Below, in pieces: positions 13,930-23,097 of a DNA stretch of 45,833 nucleotides (positions within the stretch are counted from its first letter, which is position 1; each line of letters starts with the position of its first letter). The stretch is from positions 1 to 45,833 of the forward strand of contig DXAK01000002.1 of assembly GCA_019117065.1 (NCBI GenBank), given 5' to 3'. A program made the translations under genes and the position numbers. This stretch comes from Candidatus Mediterraneibacter pullicola. GTDB taxonomy: Bacteria; Bacillota; Clostridia; Lachnospirales; Lachnospiraceae. The notes beneath the pieces are model-generated. The model ran no database searches, was not told where the DNA came from, and saw nothing but the letters and a program-made list of their open reading frames with translations.

Positions 13930-14703
13930 CTAAACGTATTGGTCGTTTGCCTTTACGATCTCTGTCAAACGGATATGCCTGTTGTGATAGCGAGCCGCCG
14001 GATTCTTCTCCGGAATTGTCAGACGGATCGCATTCTGCGGGCAGTGGTGAATGCATGCCATGCACATCTGACAGTTATCCATCGTATGAACTGCCCGCTG
14101 TCCCTCAAGGCGGATACAGCCCGAGGGACAGACGCGGGTACAGATCCCACAACTGATACAATCGTCTGTCACATCATAGATATGGCTCCACTGATCCGCA
14201 GGAACGGACGCCTGATGCTCCAAATATTTCTGATGCCACGCCCGGTCTTCTTCTGTGACCGGCTGTATCCATTTCTTCCGTACCATGATATCCTGCCGGA
14301 TGGCGCAAAGATGTTCTTCCACCTTCTTCTCCGGCTCTGACTCGATCTGTTCCTCCATATCAAATGCGGGCAGGAAATTATCCACCATTTTGAGTGTGTT
14401 GATATAATCCACTCTCTTCCCGCAGGATTCCAGCTCCTGATACGCCAACTCCGCCGCGCCGCCGTGGATATTTCCGTAAGTCAGGATGAGATAGAAATAA
14501 TCTGTCTGAAACTCTGCTCTTTTCAGGAATTCCTTCACCATAGCAGGCATCTCATGACCGTACACCGGGCAGACAATCCCAATTGTGTCCGCCCGATAGA
14601 CCTGATCTTCCCTGTGAACTGCCTGTGGGATACTGATCGGTTCCTCCCCGAACTGTTTTGCCACATAAAGGCTGTTTCCGGTTCCGGTAAAATAAAAGAT
14701 CAT
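13930..14703 (-). CDS. EFR1-type flavodoxin-ferredoxin fusion protein
   Basis: 257 residues. The N-terminus MIFYFTGTGNSLYVAK is a flavodoxin FMN loop, and the CPVYGHEMPAMVKEFL segment follows. The C-terminal part has two ferredoxin motifs, C182-x2-C185-x2-C188-x3-C192-P and C211-x2-C214-x2-C217-x3-C221-P, for two [4Fe-4S] clusters. EFR1 proteins are clostridial electron carriers of unknown partner. An AAGGAGG site precedes the ATG. It lies between an aldo/keto reductase and a flavin reductase in one operon, suggesting a role in passing low-potential electrons to the reductase. Confidence 0.9.
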   Translation of the reverse strand: MIFYFTGTGNSLYVAKQFGEEPISIPQAVHREDQVYRADTIGIVCPVYGHEMPAMVKEFLKRAEFQTDYFYLILTYGNIHGGAAELAYQELESCGKRVDYINTLKMVDNFLPAFDMEEQIESEPEKKVEEHLCAIRQDIMVRKKWIQPVTEEDRAWHQKYLEHQASVPADQWSHIYDVTDDCISCGICTRVCPSGCIRLEGQRAVHTMDNCQMCMACIHHCPQNAIRLTIPEKNPAARYHNRHIRLTEIVKANDQYV

Positions 14704-14727
14704 CTCTGGGGAACCTCCTTTTGGGCC

Positions 14728-15612
<885 letters not shown>

Positions 15613-15623
15613 TTACAAGAAAG

Positions 15624-15653
15624 ATTATAAAAAAAATACGAAGAAAAGTACAA
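15624..15653 (-). promoter_or_regulatory. Promoter of the aldo/keto reductase operon
   Basis: Read leftward: TTGTAC (15653-15648), 18-base spacer, TATAAT (15629-15624). The weak -35 with a good -10 fits an activator-dependent promoter. Confidence 0.5.
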
Positions 15654-15666
15654 TATCAATCCTGCA

Positions 15667-15704
15667 TTGTGCTATACTGTATGTGAATACTGAAAATAGT
15701 GCAA
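15667..15704. promoter_or_regulatory. LysR-type dyad between divergent genes
   Basis: TTGTGCTAT (15667-15675) and ATAGTGCAA (15696-15704) form a 7-of-9 inverted repeat just upstream of the -35 of the aldo/keto reductase operon, on the side towards the LysR gene. It also contains internal ATAC/GTAT repeats. This is the expected place for the LysR protein to bind both promoters. Confidence 0.5.
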
Positions 15705-15750
15705 TCCCGATAAATACTTCCTATATTTTAAAATGAGAGGTGAACCAGAC

Positions 15751-16584
15751 ATGATTGAACTTGAACAGCTCAAACAACTCGAGGCTTTCTCCCAGTACGG
15801 CACTCTGTCAAAAGCCGCTGAAAATCTTCATATATCCCAGCCCACACTGACCCGCTCCATGCAGAAACTAGAAGACGAGTTTGGTGTCCCCCTGTTCCGC
15901 CGTACAAAGAACCGGTTAGAGTTCAATGAGAACGGGGAACTGGCTGCAGATTACGCAAAACGGATACTGGAACAGTCCGATATCATGCTCGAAAGAGTCC
16001 GTGCCTTAGACCGAGCCGGACGCACCATCTCTATCGGTTCCTGTGCGCCCATGCCCATGCTCGCCGCGGTCCAAAACGCGGCGCGCCAGTACCCGAATAT
16101 GACCATCTCCTCAGAGTGTAAAGACTGCACCCCTCTGGTTGAAGGACTGCGCTCCGGCCTCTATCAGATCATCATCTTGACTTACCACCCCAAGGAAAAA
16201 GATCTGCACGTCCGCGAATCAGGAAGCGAGTCTCTGTTCTTTGCCTTTCCCCACGGGCACCGCTTCGCGGACAGGAGCGGCATCTATATGAAAGAAATTG
16301 ATGGGGAAAACATGCTTTTGTATTCGGACATTGGTTTCTGGCACCGCCTGCCTCGAGAGAAAATGCCTCACTCACGCTTTCTTGTGCAGACGGATCGCTT
16401 CGCCTTTGAAGAGCTTGTAGCTTCCTCCATCCTCCCGTGCTTCGTGTCCGACGCAGCCCTCGCCGGAGACTGGGAGACGGCAGACAGGGTACTCGTCCCG
16501 ATCCTCGATCCGGAAGCCAGCGTCACATATTACATGGTGTGCCTAAAAAGTATGCTGCCAAAGGTGAAGAAGCTGTTTTCATAG
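15751..16584 (+). CDS. LysR-family regulator, divergent from the aldo/keto reductase
   Basis: About 277 residues from the ATG at 15751, which has AGAGGTGA 7 bases upstream. The winged helix is MIELEQLKQLEAFSQYG, then TLSKAAENLHISQPTLTRSM and FGVPLFRR; a substrate-binding domain follows from about residue 85. It is divergent from the aldo/keto reductase operon and shares the intergenic dyad, so it is probably that operon's activator. The inducer is not known. Confidence 0.92.
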   Translation: MIELEQLKQLEAFSQYGTLSKAAENLHISQPTLTRSMQKLEDEFGVPLFRRTKNRLEFNENGELAADYAKRILEQSDIMLERVRALDRAGRTISIGSCAPMPMLAAVQNAARQYPNMTISSECKDCTPLVEGLRSGLYQIIILTYHPKEKDLHVRESGSESLFFAFPHGHRFADRSGIYMKEIDGENMLLYSDIGFWHRLPREKMPHSRFLVQTDRFAFEELVASSILPCFVSDAALAGDWETADRVLVPILDPEASVTYYMVCLKSMLPKVKKLFS

Positions 16585-16637
16585 GAAGACAGAATTTCAA
16601 CCATTTCTTCCTGTATCTGCCCCAGATAATGAAGGGA

Positions 16638-17438
16638 TTATTCAAAAATTTTTTCCAACGTGATAAGCACTCCGTCTTCCTCATTAGAAGGACAGACAAA
16701 TTTCGCGGCATTCTTTACATTTTCAGGGGCATTTGCCATCGCATAACTTTGTCCGCAGTATTTCAGCATTTCTATATCATTTCCCCCATCTCCAAAAGCA
16801 GTACACTGTTCCGGTGTGATGCCCCAGCGCTTCACAAGCCTTTTTAACCCGGAGGCTTTGTGACAACCCGGTACAATTAAATCGATAGAACCATGCCCGC
16901 TTGTAACAGGCTCAATAAGTCCCCCAAGCCTTTCACGAAACATATCATAATATTCAAATGTTTTTTCCTCTGGAACCGTAGGCGCGAATTTTAAGATCCG
17001 ATCCTTCACCTGCTTAAAATCATCCACCCATTTTAAGCGATGATAATAAATACCAGTAAGCTCAAAAAATTCTTGACTGACCGTTCCTCTTTGACAGTAT
17101 GCACTTTCTACTCCGCATAAAACATTCAATATTTCAGGATATTCTCTGCATACATCAATAACGGCATTTACTGTCTCTTTTGGCATATCAGCAGTAAAAA
17201 CCAACTCTGTATGGTCTTTTACGAAAGCTCCGTTTTCTGCTACAAATGATAATTCATCATAATACTCCGGAAACAGATCTCTTAACTGATAGTATTGATT
17301 TCCGCTTGCAACAACAAACTGACATCCGGCACGGCTCATACGGGATAAAATACGTTTGAACCGTGGGATGTCATATGTATAATCTAAGCGCACAAATGTA
17401 CCGTCTACATCAACAGCAACCATTTTAATATCTTTCAT
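16638..17438 (-). CDS. HAD-superfamily phosphatase, Cof type
   Basis: 266 residues. Motif I is VDVDGT (Asp10, Asp12), motif II is VASGN, motif III Lys lies in CHKASGLKRL and motif IV is FGDGGNDIEML. A large C2 cap lies between motifs II and III, as in Cof/YbiV sugar-phosphate or flavin-phosphate phosphatases. The tail VCPSNEEDGVLITLEKIF is the standard family end. Starts 11 bases after the Nudix stop, so the two form an operon. Substrate unknown. Confidence 0.9.
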   Translation of the reverse strand: MKDIKMVAVDVDGTFVRLDYTYDIPRFKRILSRMSRAGCQFVVASGNQYYQLRDLFPEYYDELSFVAENGAFVKDHTELVFTADMPKETVNAVIDVCREYPEILNVLCGVESAYCQRGTVSQEFFELTGIYYHRLKWVDDFKQVKDRILKFAPTVPEEKTFEYYDMFRERLGGLIEPVTSGHGSIDLIVPGCHKASGLKRLVKRWGITPEQCTAFGDGGNDIEMLKYCGQSYAMANAPENVKNAAKFVCPSNEEDGVLITLEKIFE

Positions 17439-17449
17439 AGCATTATCTC

Positions 17450-18064
17450 CTAATCAAACCAAGTCTGCCAATTCTTATCAAAAAATGCCTGAAAACACAT
17501 TTCAATCTGTTCTCTGCTCGTTTTTTCCTCCGCCAGATTGTGCGGTAAATCTTCTAAGGAAAAGTACTGTGTTTCTATTGTTTCTATATTTTCAACAAAC
17601 TCACCGCTTACAGCTTCACATAAAACGAAAATTTTGCAGACCCCATAAGCATAAACAGGTTTATTGTGCTTATTTCTGTCTTGCACGGAAATAATTTTTA
17701 CCGCTTTTACAGTAAGCCCTGTTTCCTCGCGGACTTCTTTTTCTGTATTTGATTTTACCGACTCCAAAACATCGCACCAGCCGCCCGGCAAAGACCACGT
17801 TCCGTTGTTTTCATGAACCAGAAGAATTTTATTATCTTCAAATATCGCTGCTCTTGTATCCAGCTTTGGCGTCTGATAGCCGGTTTCATTACAAAATAAA
17901 TCTTGTACTTTTTCTGTGCTGACTCCTGTTTTTTCCGCAAGCATTTCCGCTGATATTTCCCTTAGCCTTTCGTATCGCTCTTTATCAAAAATATCTTTTG
18001 TATAAGCCAGACCTGTTTGAGCTAAGCTTTGTATTTCGATTGCCCATTTTAACCAGTTTTCCAT
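17450..18064 (-). CDS. Nudix hydrolase with N-terminal NDP-binding domain
   Basis: 204 residues. The N-terminal 60 residues (MENWLKWAIEIQSLAQTGLA, then YTKDIFDKERYERLREI) match the N-terminal domain found in hydrolases of nucleoside diphosphate-linked compounds. The Nudix box runs from Gly95 to Leu117: GGWCDVLES, then KEVREETGL. The Arg of the REU triad is Lys109, while the Glu cluster that binds metal is intact. Likely hydrolyses an NDP-sugar or similar. Co-transcribed with the HAD phosphatase, a pairing suited to two-step removal of an activated sugar phosphate (inference). Confidence 0.88.
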   Translation of the reverse strand: MENWLKWAIEIQSLAQTGLAYTKDIFDKERYERLREISAEMLAEKTGVSTEKVQDLFCNETGYQTPKLDTRAAIFEDNKILLVHENNGTWSLPGGWCDVLESVKSNTEKEVREETGLTVKAVKIISVQDRNKHNKPVYAYGVCKIFVLCEAVSGEFVENIETIETQYFSLEDLPHNLAEEKTSREQIEMCFQAFFDKNWQTWFD

Positions 18065-18114
18065 GGTTGTATCTTCTCCCTTTTTGAGCGCCTCTTCCTT
18101 CTTTTTATATTCTG

Positions 18115-18143
18115 ATTATAGCTATTTCCCACAGCATATTCAA
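18115..18143 (-). promoter_or_regulatory. Promoter of the Nudix-HAD operon
   Basis: Read leftward: TTGAAT (18143-18138), 17-base spacer, TATAAT (18120-18115). About 50 bases upstream of the Nudix ATG. Confidence 0.7.
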
Positions 18144-18157
18144 TAGCTTTCTGCCGG

Positions 18158-19156
18158 TTATTCCTCCACCTTAGACCCGCCGAACACCCCTGACATGGGC
18201 ACAATGTCCAGCATACGATCCATCTCTTTTACTTCCTCATCAGTCAGCTCTATGTCCGCCGCCTCTCCGTTCTCAATCAGCCGACCATACTTCCTCGTGC
18301 CCGGGATCGGCACGATCCACGGCTTCTTTGCCAGCATCCACGCAAGAGAGATCTGCGCCGGGGCGGCGTTCTTCCGATCTGCCATCTCTTTCAGATAACG
18401 GATCAGTTCCTCATTTTTTTCAAATGCCTTCTCCGTAAACTGGGGCATAGCGCTGCGGTAGTCTGTCTCCGCGTCAAACTTGGAATCCTTATTATATTTT
18501 GCCGTCAGAAGCCCATTTGCCAGCGGGGAAAATGCGACGAAGCCTATGTTTAATTCTTCCAGCACCGGGAATAACGCCTCATAGTCTCTGTACATCATGG
18601 AGTAACGATTCTGCACTGCCGTCACCGGGCAGACCGCGTGCGCTCTCCTAAGTGTGTTCTCGTCCGCCTCAGAGATTCCCCAGTGGGTGACCTTTCCCGC
18701 CTTAATCAATTCTTTCATGACTCCTGCCGTCTCTTCAATGGGAATTTTCCGGTCGATGCGGTGGATGTAATACAGATCCAGATGGTCGGTCTGAAGCCGT
18801 TTCAGAGAGCCGTCAATGGAGGCTTTGATTGTCTCGGGCCTACTATCCGTAATCAGGGGCTTATTCACTTCTTCTGATGTCTCGTCGAAGCGGATGCCGC
18901 ACTTGGAAGCGAGAACAATTTTATCCCGGTACGGTTTTAGCGCCTTGCCTAATAGTTCTTCATTGTCGTGCGGATTTTCGGATGTGCCGTAGCTCTCCGC
19001 TGTGTCGAAAAAAGTATATCCTCTGTCTACCGCCTCTAAGAGCAGTTCCGTCATTTCCTTTTTATCTGCCGCCGGTCCGTAGGCGTGGCTCATTCCCATA
19101 CAGCCCAGCCCGATAGCTGATACTTCCAAATCTTTTCCTAAAATACGTGTTTTCAT
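18158..19156 (-). CDS. Aldo/keto reductase (AKR13-like)
   Basis: 332 residues with catalytic Asp51, Tyr56, Lys85 and His132. GLGCMGMSHAYGP at 17-29 and the C-terminal VPIPGTRK NADPH contact are typical of the YajO/AKR13 group. Third gene of a probable leftward operon after an iron alcohol dehydrogenase and an FMN reductase, 50 bases after the latter. Likely a cytoplasmic NADPH-dependent carbonyl reductase, partly redundant with the enzyme at 14728-15579. Confidence 0.9.
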   Translation of the reverse strand: MKTRILGKDLEVSAIGLGCMGMSHAYGPAADKKEMTELLLEAVDRGYTFFDTAESYGTSENPHDNEELLGKALKPYRDKIVLASKCGIRFDETSEEVNKPLITDSRPETIKASIDGSLKRLQTDHLDLYYIHRIDRKIPIEETAGVMKELIKAGKVTHWGISEADENTLRRAHAVCPVTAVQNRYSMMYRDYEALFPVLEELNIGFVAFSPLANGLLTAKYNKDSKFDAETDYRSAMPQFTEKAFEKNEELIRYLKEMADRKNAAPAQISLAWMLAKKPWIVPIPGTRKYGRLIENGEAADIELTDEEVKEMDRMLDIVPMSGVFGGSKVEE

Positions 19157-19206
19157 TTTCCATTCCCCTTTCTTATATCATCCGATCCAAGTGTATCCCT
19201 CATATG

Positions 19207-19740
19207 TCAAACCATTTTCCCCGCCATGTACGCTCTCTGATACACCGGAGTGTCCTTCACTTCGCCTTTCTGATATACCCCCGCGCCATAGATTTTCTGC
19301 CACACTATCGCGCCGGGCAGGCAGTCCGTGAAGCCCTCCATAGCATCCATCGTCCTTCGCATGGCGCTCTCCCCATCTGCCGCAGTCGCGATCAGGTACA
19401 CGTCCTTATCCCGTATCTCCGTATAGCGTGGTAAGGTACGGTCGATCATCGTCTTTAGCATACCGTCCATGGAATAGAAATAAACAGGAGTTGCCAGAAC
19501 AAGAACATCCGCCTCCGTCATTTTCTCGAGAAGGACTTCCATATCGTCCTTCTTCACACATTTCTTTGTCTCACGACATCCATAGCACGCTACGCAATGT
19601 CCGATTTTTAAATCATGAAGAAACACCTTTTCCACCTCATTGCCAAATTCCTTTGCACCCTGCATGAACCTGTCGCATAAAATGTCCGAATTGCCGCCTT
19701 TTCTGGGGCTTCCTGATATAATCAATACTTTTTTGCTCAT
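19207..19740 (-). CDS. NADPH-dependent FMN reductase with a compact Cys motif (Isf-like)
   Basis: About 177 residues from the ATG at 19740. The start MSKKVLIISGSPRKGGNSDI is the FMN phosphate loop; TPVYFYSMDGMLKTMIDRTL is the second flavin contact. Between them C49-x2-C52-x2-C55-x5-C61 matches the compact motif of iron-sulfur flavoproteins, so a [4Fe-4S] cluster is plausible. It lies between an iron alcohol dehydrogenase and an aldo/keto reductase, fitting a redox stress operon. An upstream in-frame ATG at 19785 would add 15 basic residues. Confidence 0.85.
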   Translation of the reverse strand: MSKKVLIISGSPRKGGNSDILCDRFMQGAKEFGNEVEKVFLHDLKIGHCVACYGCRETKKCVKKDDMEVLLEKMTEADVLVLATPVYFYSMDGMLKTMIDRTLPRYTEIRDKDVYLIATAADGESAMRRTMDAMEGFTDCLPGAIVWQKIYGAGVYQKGEVKDTPVYQRAYMAGKMV

Positions 19741-19823
19741 CTCTTTACCATCCTTTTTTGTTCTTCTTTGTTTTTTGATTCCCATGTTTATACCGCAGTC
19801 GTGGATTCATTAACATCCCATAT

Positions 19824-20990
19824 TCAGTAACATTCCCGGAATATTTCCAGTATCTCCGGCGGGAGGGTCCTTCGGTAGCTCCCGGGAGAATAATGGCAGG
19901 AATCCGCGATCTTCTTCAATTCTTTTTCTTCTTCCATGCCAAGCTCCCTTAAAGTCTTAGGAAGACCGATCTCCCCGATAAATGCTGATAGCGCCCCGAT
20001 TCCCGCCTTTGCCAGCTCCGCGTCTGTCTTGTCTTCCTGTCGTATCCCCCATACCTTCCGGGCAAATCTTGCGAACTTCTTCAAACCACTCCCATAGATA
20101 TGGCGATAATACGCCGGGTGCAGCACTGCCATTGCCTCCCCGTGATTACAGTCTGTATAAGCGCCAAGTTGGTGAGCCATCAGATGGCAGGCAAAATCAC
20201 ATCTCTTTCCCATTTTTATCAGCCGGTTTTCCGACAAAGCAGAATCCCAGAACAGATTACTCCTTGCTGTGTAGTCCATTGGATTCTCAAACGCAATCCT
20301 AATATTGCGGATCAGGCTGCGCATAAGGGCTTCTGAAATCTCATCGGACACATTCTGCTCGTCCGGCTCGCTGAAATAGATTTCCATGATATGGGAAAAA
20401 CTGTCAAAAGCCCCTGCTGCCATCTGCCTTTTGGGCACGCTGAATGTATAAGAAGGATCCATCAGCGCAAACCGGGGATTGCATACAGGATAATCGTACC
20501 CTGTCTTTATTTTTTTCTCTTCGTTGGTTATGACTGCTGCGCCGTTACATTCACTTCCTGTCCCTGCCAGTGTGGCGATCACCCCCACGGGAATGAGAGT
20601 AAAATCAATGATCCCCTTCTTCTCCCAATAATTCATCCACGGGTCTTCTCCGCAGCACGCCGCAAGAGAAACCGCTTTGCAGCAGTCCATGACCGAGCCG
20701 CCGCCCATTCCGAGAATGAGCTGTACACCGCTGCTCCTTGCCAGCCAGGCTCCTTCCAGCACTTTCCCATAGGTGGGATTGGGCATGATTCCGGGAAATT
20801 CCACCACAGTTTTTCCGGCTTTCATCAAAAGTCCCGTCACTTCGTCATAGATTCCATTTCTCTTGACTGAACCCTGCCCGTAGGCCAGCATAACTATATC
20901 AAACTCTTTTACCAGACTGGTCAGAAACTCTTTGACGCATCCCGCTCCGAAATACACCTTGGTGCTGTTTTCATAGATAAAGTTATTCAT
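19824..20990 (-). CDS. Iron-containing alcohol dehydrogenase, YqhD/BDH type
   Basis: 388 residues, normal for the family. The NADP-binding GGGS is at 96-99. Metal ligands by alignment with YqhD are Asp196, His200, His269 and His283, all present. It should reduce aldehydes such as butanal, glyoxal or other short-chain aldehydes with NADPH. First gene of a leftward group with an FMN reductase and an aldo/keto reductase. A TATAAT box (21032-21027) follows immediately after the terminator of the LysR gene upstream, so the operon may have its own promoter. Confidence 0.92.
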   Translation of the reverse strand: MNNFIYENSTKVYFGAGCVKEFLTSLVKEFDIVMLAYGQGSVKRNGIYDEVTGLLMKAGKTVVEFPGIMPNPTYGKVLEGAWLARSSGVQLILGMGGGSVMDCCKAVSLAACCGEDPWMNYWEKKGIIDFTLIPVGVIATLAGTGSECNGAAVITNEEKKIKTGYDYPVCNPRFALMDPSYTFSVPKRQMAAGAFDSFSHIMEIYFSEPDEQNVSDEISEALMRSLIRNIRIAFENPMDYTARSNLFWDSALSENRLIKMGKRCDFACHLMAHQLGAYTDCNHGEAMAVLHPAYYRHIYGSGLKKFARFARKVWGIRQEDKTDAELAKAGIGALSAFIGEIGLPKTLRELGMEEEKELKKIADSCHYSPGSYRRTLPPEILEIFRECY

Positions 20991-21031
20991 GGTCTTAAAA
21001 AGCCTCCTCTGATACCCTCCGCCTTTATTAT

Positions 21032-21060
21032 AAAAAAAAGAGACCTCTTACAGAAGTCTC
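21032..21060 (-). terminator. Terminator after the second LysR gene
   Basis: On the minus strand GAGACTTCT-GTA-AGAGGTCTC (one wobble) is followed by a run of eight T. Strong intrinsic terminator, 47 bases past the LysR stop. Confidence 0.85.
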
Positions 21061-21106
21061 CATTGGTTTTACAGTTATTACCTTACGCTTTATACTGATT
21101 TCCCTT

Positions 21107-22009
21107 TTATACCGCTTTTGTCTTATACTGCTTTTTTATTGCTTTCAGAAAACGCTTTACCAGTTCTGACGGTTCTGTAGAGTACAAGATTCCGTACGGA
21201 ATCGTATACTTCCATTCCACCGGGATGATTTTAAGCAGCGGATGCGCCTCCTTCCAGTTCTCTACAGCCATCAGGATTCCATTGCTGTTTTCGCACTGGT
21301 TGAAAATTTCCATACTGTAAAGGTCAAAGTCCACCACTTGAATCTGAGGGTGATTCTTCCAGATATCCTCCCGCAACTCATCCACATATCTGCTCCATCC
21401 TCTGTGCATCATGAGGAAACGCTCTCCATACAGATCCTGAACAGTCAGAATTTCTTTTTCCGCAAGGCGGTGATTAACGGACACAGCGCAGCAGATTCTC
21501 TGCCGGGAAAGCTCCATCCCCTGACACTGACGCAGCTCTAACATAGTTTCGTCAAAGATTCCCCCGACAATATCGATATTTGTTCCGAGGTTTTTGAGAA
21601 TCTCCCTTGCATTTTCCTGACTGTTCATAAAAGGGATCATCTGAAGGCGGATATCCGGATAATTTCCCCGGACCTTTGACCATGCTTCAACCACAGGCGC
21701 CGCCGGAGTCATGGGGGAGGTTCCGACCCGGATGACATTGTCCTTCTCTTCCATTGCTTTTTTCGCCCGTTCCACGGAATCCTTACAGTATTGAATGATA
21801 TATTTCGCATCCTTATACAGAGACTTTCCGGCTTCCGTCAGGGTAAGCCCTCTGTGCGTACGGATAAAAAGCTGAAGTCCAAGATCGTTCTCAAGGAGGT
21901 TGATCTGCTTTGTGACAGCGGGCGGCGTGATATAAAGCGCTTCCGCCGCTTTATTAAAACTGCCCAGATCTGCCACAACGATAAAAGTCTCAAGCTGCAA
22001 ATTATACAT
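21107..22009 (-). CDS. LysR-family regulator
   Basis: 300 residues. The helix-turn-helix is MYNLQLETFIVVADLGSFNK, then AAEALYITPPAVTKQINLLE and LGLQLFIRTHRGL; the ligand-binding domain follows from about residue 90. GGAGGG lies 6 bases before the ATG. It sits between two groups of carbonyl-reduction genes in the same direction and ends at a strong terminator. It may regulate either of the iron alcohol dehydrogenase genes. Distinct in sequence from the LysR at 15751. Confidence 0.92.
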   Translation of the reverse strand: MYNLQLETFIVVADLGSFNKAAEALYITPPAVTKQINLLENDLGLQLFIRTHRGLTLTEAGKSLYKDAKYIIQYCKDSVERAKKAMEEKDNVIRVGTSPMTPAAPVVEAWSKVRGNYPDIRLQMIPFMNSQENAREILKNLGTNIDIVGGIFDETMLELRQCQGMELSRQRICCAVSVNHRLAEKEILTVQDLYGERFLMMHRGWSRYVDELREDIWKNHPQIQVVDFDLYSMEIFNQCENSNGILMAVENWKEAHPLLKIIPVEWKYTIPYGILYSTEPSELVKRFLKAIKKQYKTKAV

Positions 22010-22093
22010 AGTGCTCCCTCCTTATTCCGGTTTACACTATGAAAAATACGGCATTTTCAGCAGCTTGTCAAGTTTTTCATCGGTCAGGAGGTT

Positions 22094-23016
22094 TCATCGG
22101 TCAAACAGCCAGCCCATGATCTTATTATCCCTGGCAAACAGATTTCCTCCGCCATGCTGGTATGAAACTCCCTGACTCGAAAAATAATCTGCATCCTTGA
22201 TATCCAGCACGAGAAGTCTGCCAATCTCCTCATCGGAAAGCCCTTCTTCGCGGTACAGGTTATGCAAAGTCTCATATGCCTCCCGGGACGGTTCTGAACC
22301 ATAGTACTCATCCTCTTCCCCAACGACAAAATATACCGGCGTCCGGCTTTTTACAACTGTCTCATAGTCTCCATCCCACTGGGAACTGCACTGGAGATAT
22401 GCCGTAAAAAGTTCCGGACGTTTTCCCATTACCTGAGACATCGTTTCCCCTCCGCCGGAATATCCCTCCGCAAACACTCTCGACTCATCAACATTATAGT
22501 GCGCTAGAAAATATTCCACAAGAGCAATGGTCTGATCCGCCGACGTCTCTCCCCAGTCAGAGAGCTGCGGTGCCACAATAATCATATCTTTCACATAATT
22601 CTGTGCTTCAAATTCGAAGTTTTCACTGTAAAGGTTTTCACCCACGCCCTGAAAATACAGCCCTTCATAACCGGGAAGCGTAAAGAACAGTGCATAAGGC
22701 GTACTCCCGTCATAGCTATCCGGCACATATAGGTTGTAATGAATATCTCCGTCATTCTCCGAGTGCAGGATATTGTCAAGGAGGAAACCCCTGTACTCTT
22801 CCGTCCCCTCTGTCACGGTATCGCCATTTTGGGGCACAGATTTTCCCGTCGCATTTTGTCCTTTTTGCCTGAATCCATATCCTGTTGCTCCGCCGCCAGA
22901 TTTTCTCCTCCGCTTGCGGAATTGATTACTTCCCCATCGTCCGCCTCTCTCCCGCACCCGCCAACAGCAAGGAAAAGCACTGTCAGCAGAAGAATACCCG
23001 TCAGTCTTTTCTTCAT
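22094..23016 (-). pseudogene. Alpha/beta hydrolase lipoprotein with a frameshift at an A run
   Basis: An ATG at 23016 (GAGGTG upstream) starts a clear lipoprotein signal, MKKRLTGILLLTVLFLAVGG-C, then an acidic linker ending DMDSGKK. This frame stops 22 codons later. The hydrolase domain continues in the next frame from GQNATGKSVPQNGDTV, with YALFFTLPGYEGLYFQG and the nucleophile elbow GYSGGG. Adding one A to the run of five A at 22862-22866 (GGCAAAAAGG on the minus strand) joins the two into about 307 residues. Either a recent mutation, slippage-based phase variation or an error. Third member of the secreted-esterase set in this region. Confidence 0.8.
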
Positions 23017-23052
23017 AAATATACACCTCAGTATCAATGCTCTTCAAAATTT

Positions 23053-23081
23053 AAGAGCAGACTGTCAACCAGCCTGCTCTT
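23053..23081 (-). terminator. Hairpin after the iron alcohol dehydrogenase gene
   Basis: A 12-bp stem with one wobble (AAGAGCAGGCTG with CAGTCTGCTCTT on the minus strand) and a GTTGA loop, followed by AAATTTT. Strong stem, moderate T tract. It separates the dehydrogenase from the frameshifted hydrolase. Confidence 0.7.
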
Positions 23082-23097
23082 GAAAGCTTGCCTGTTC

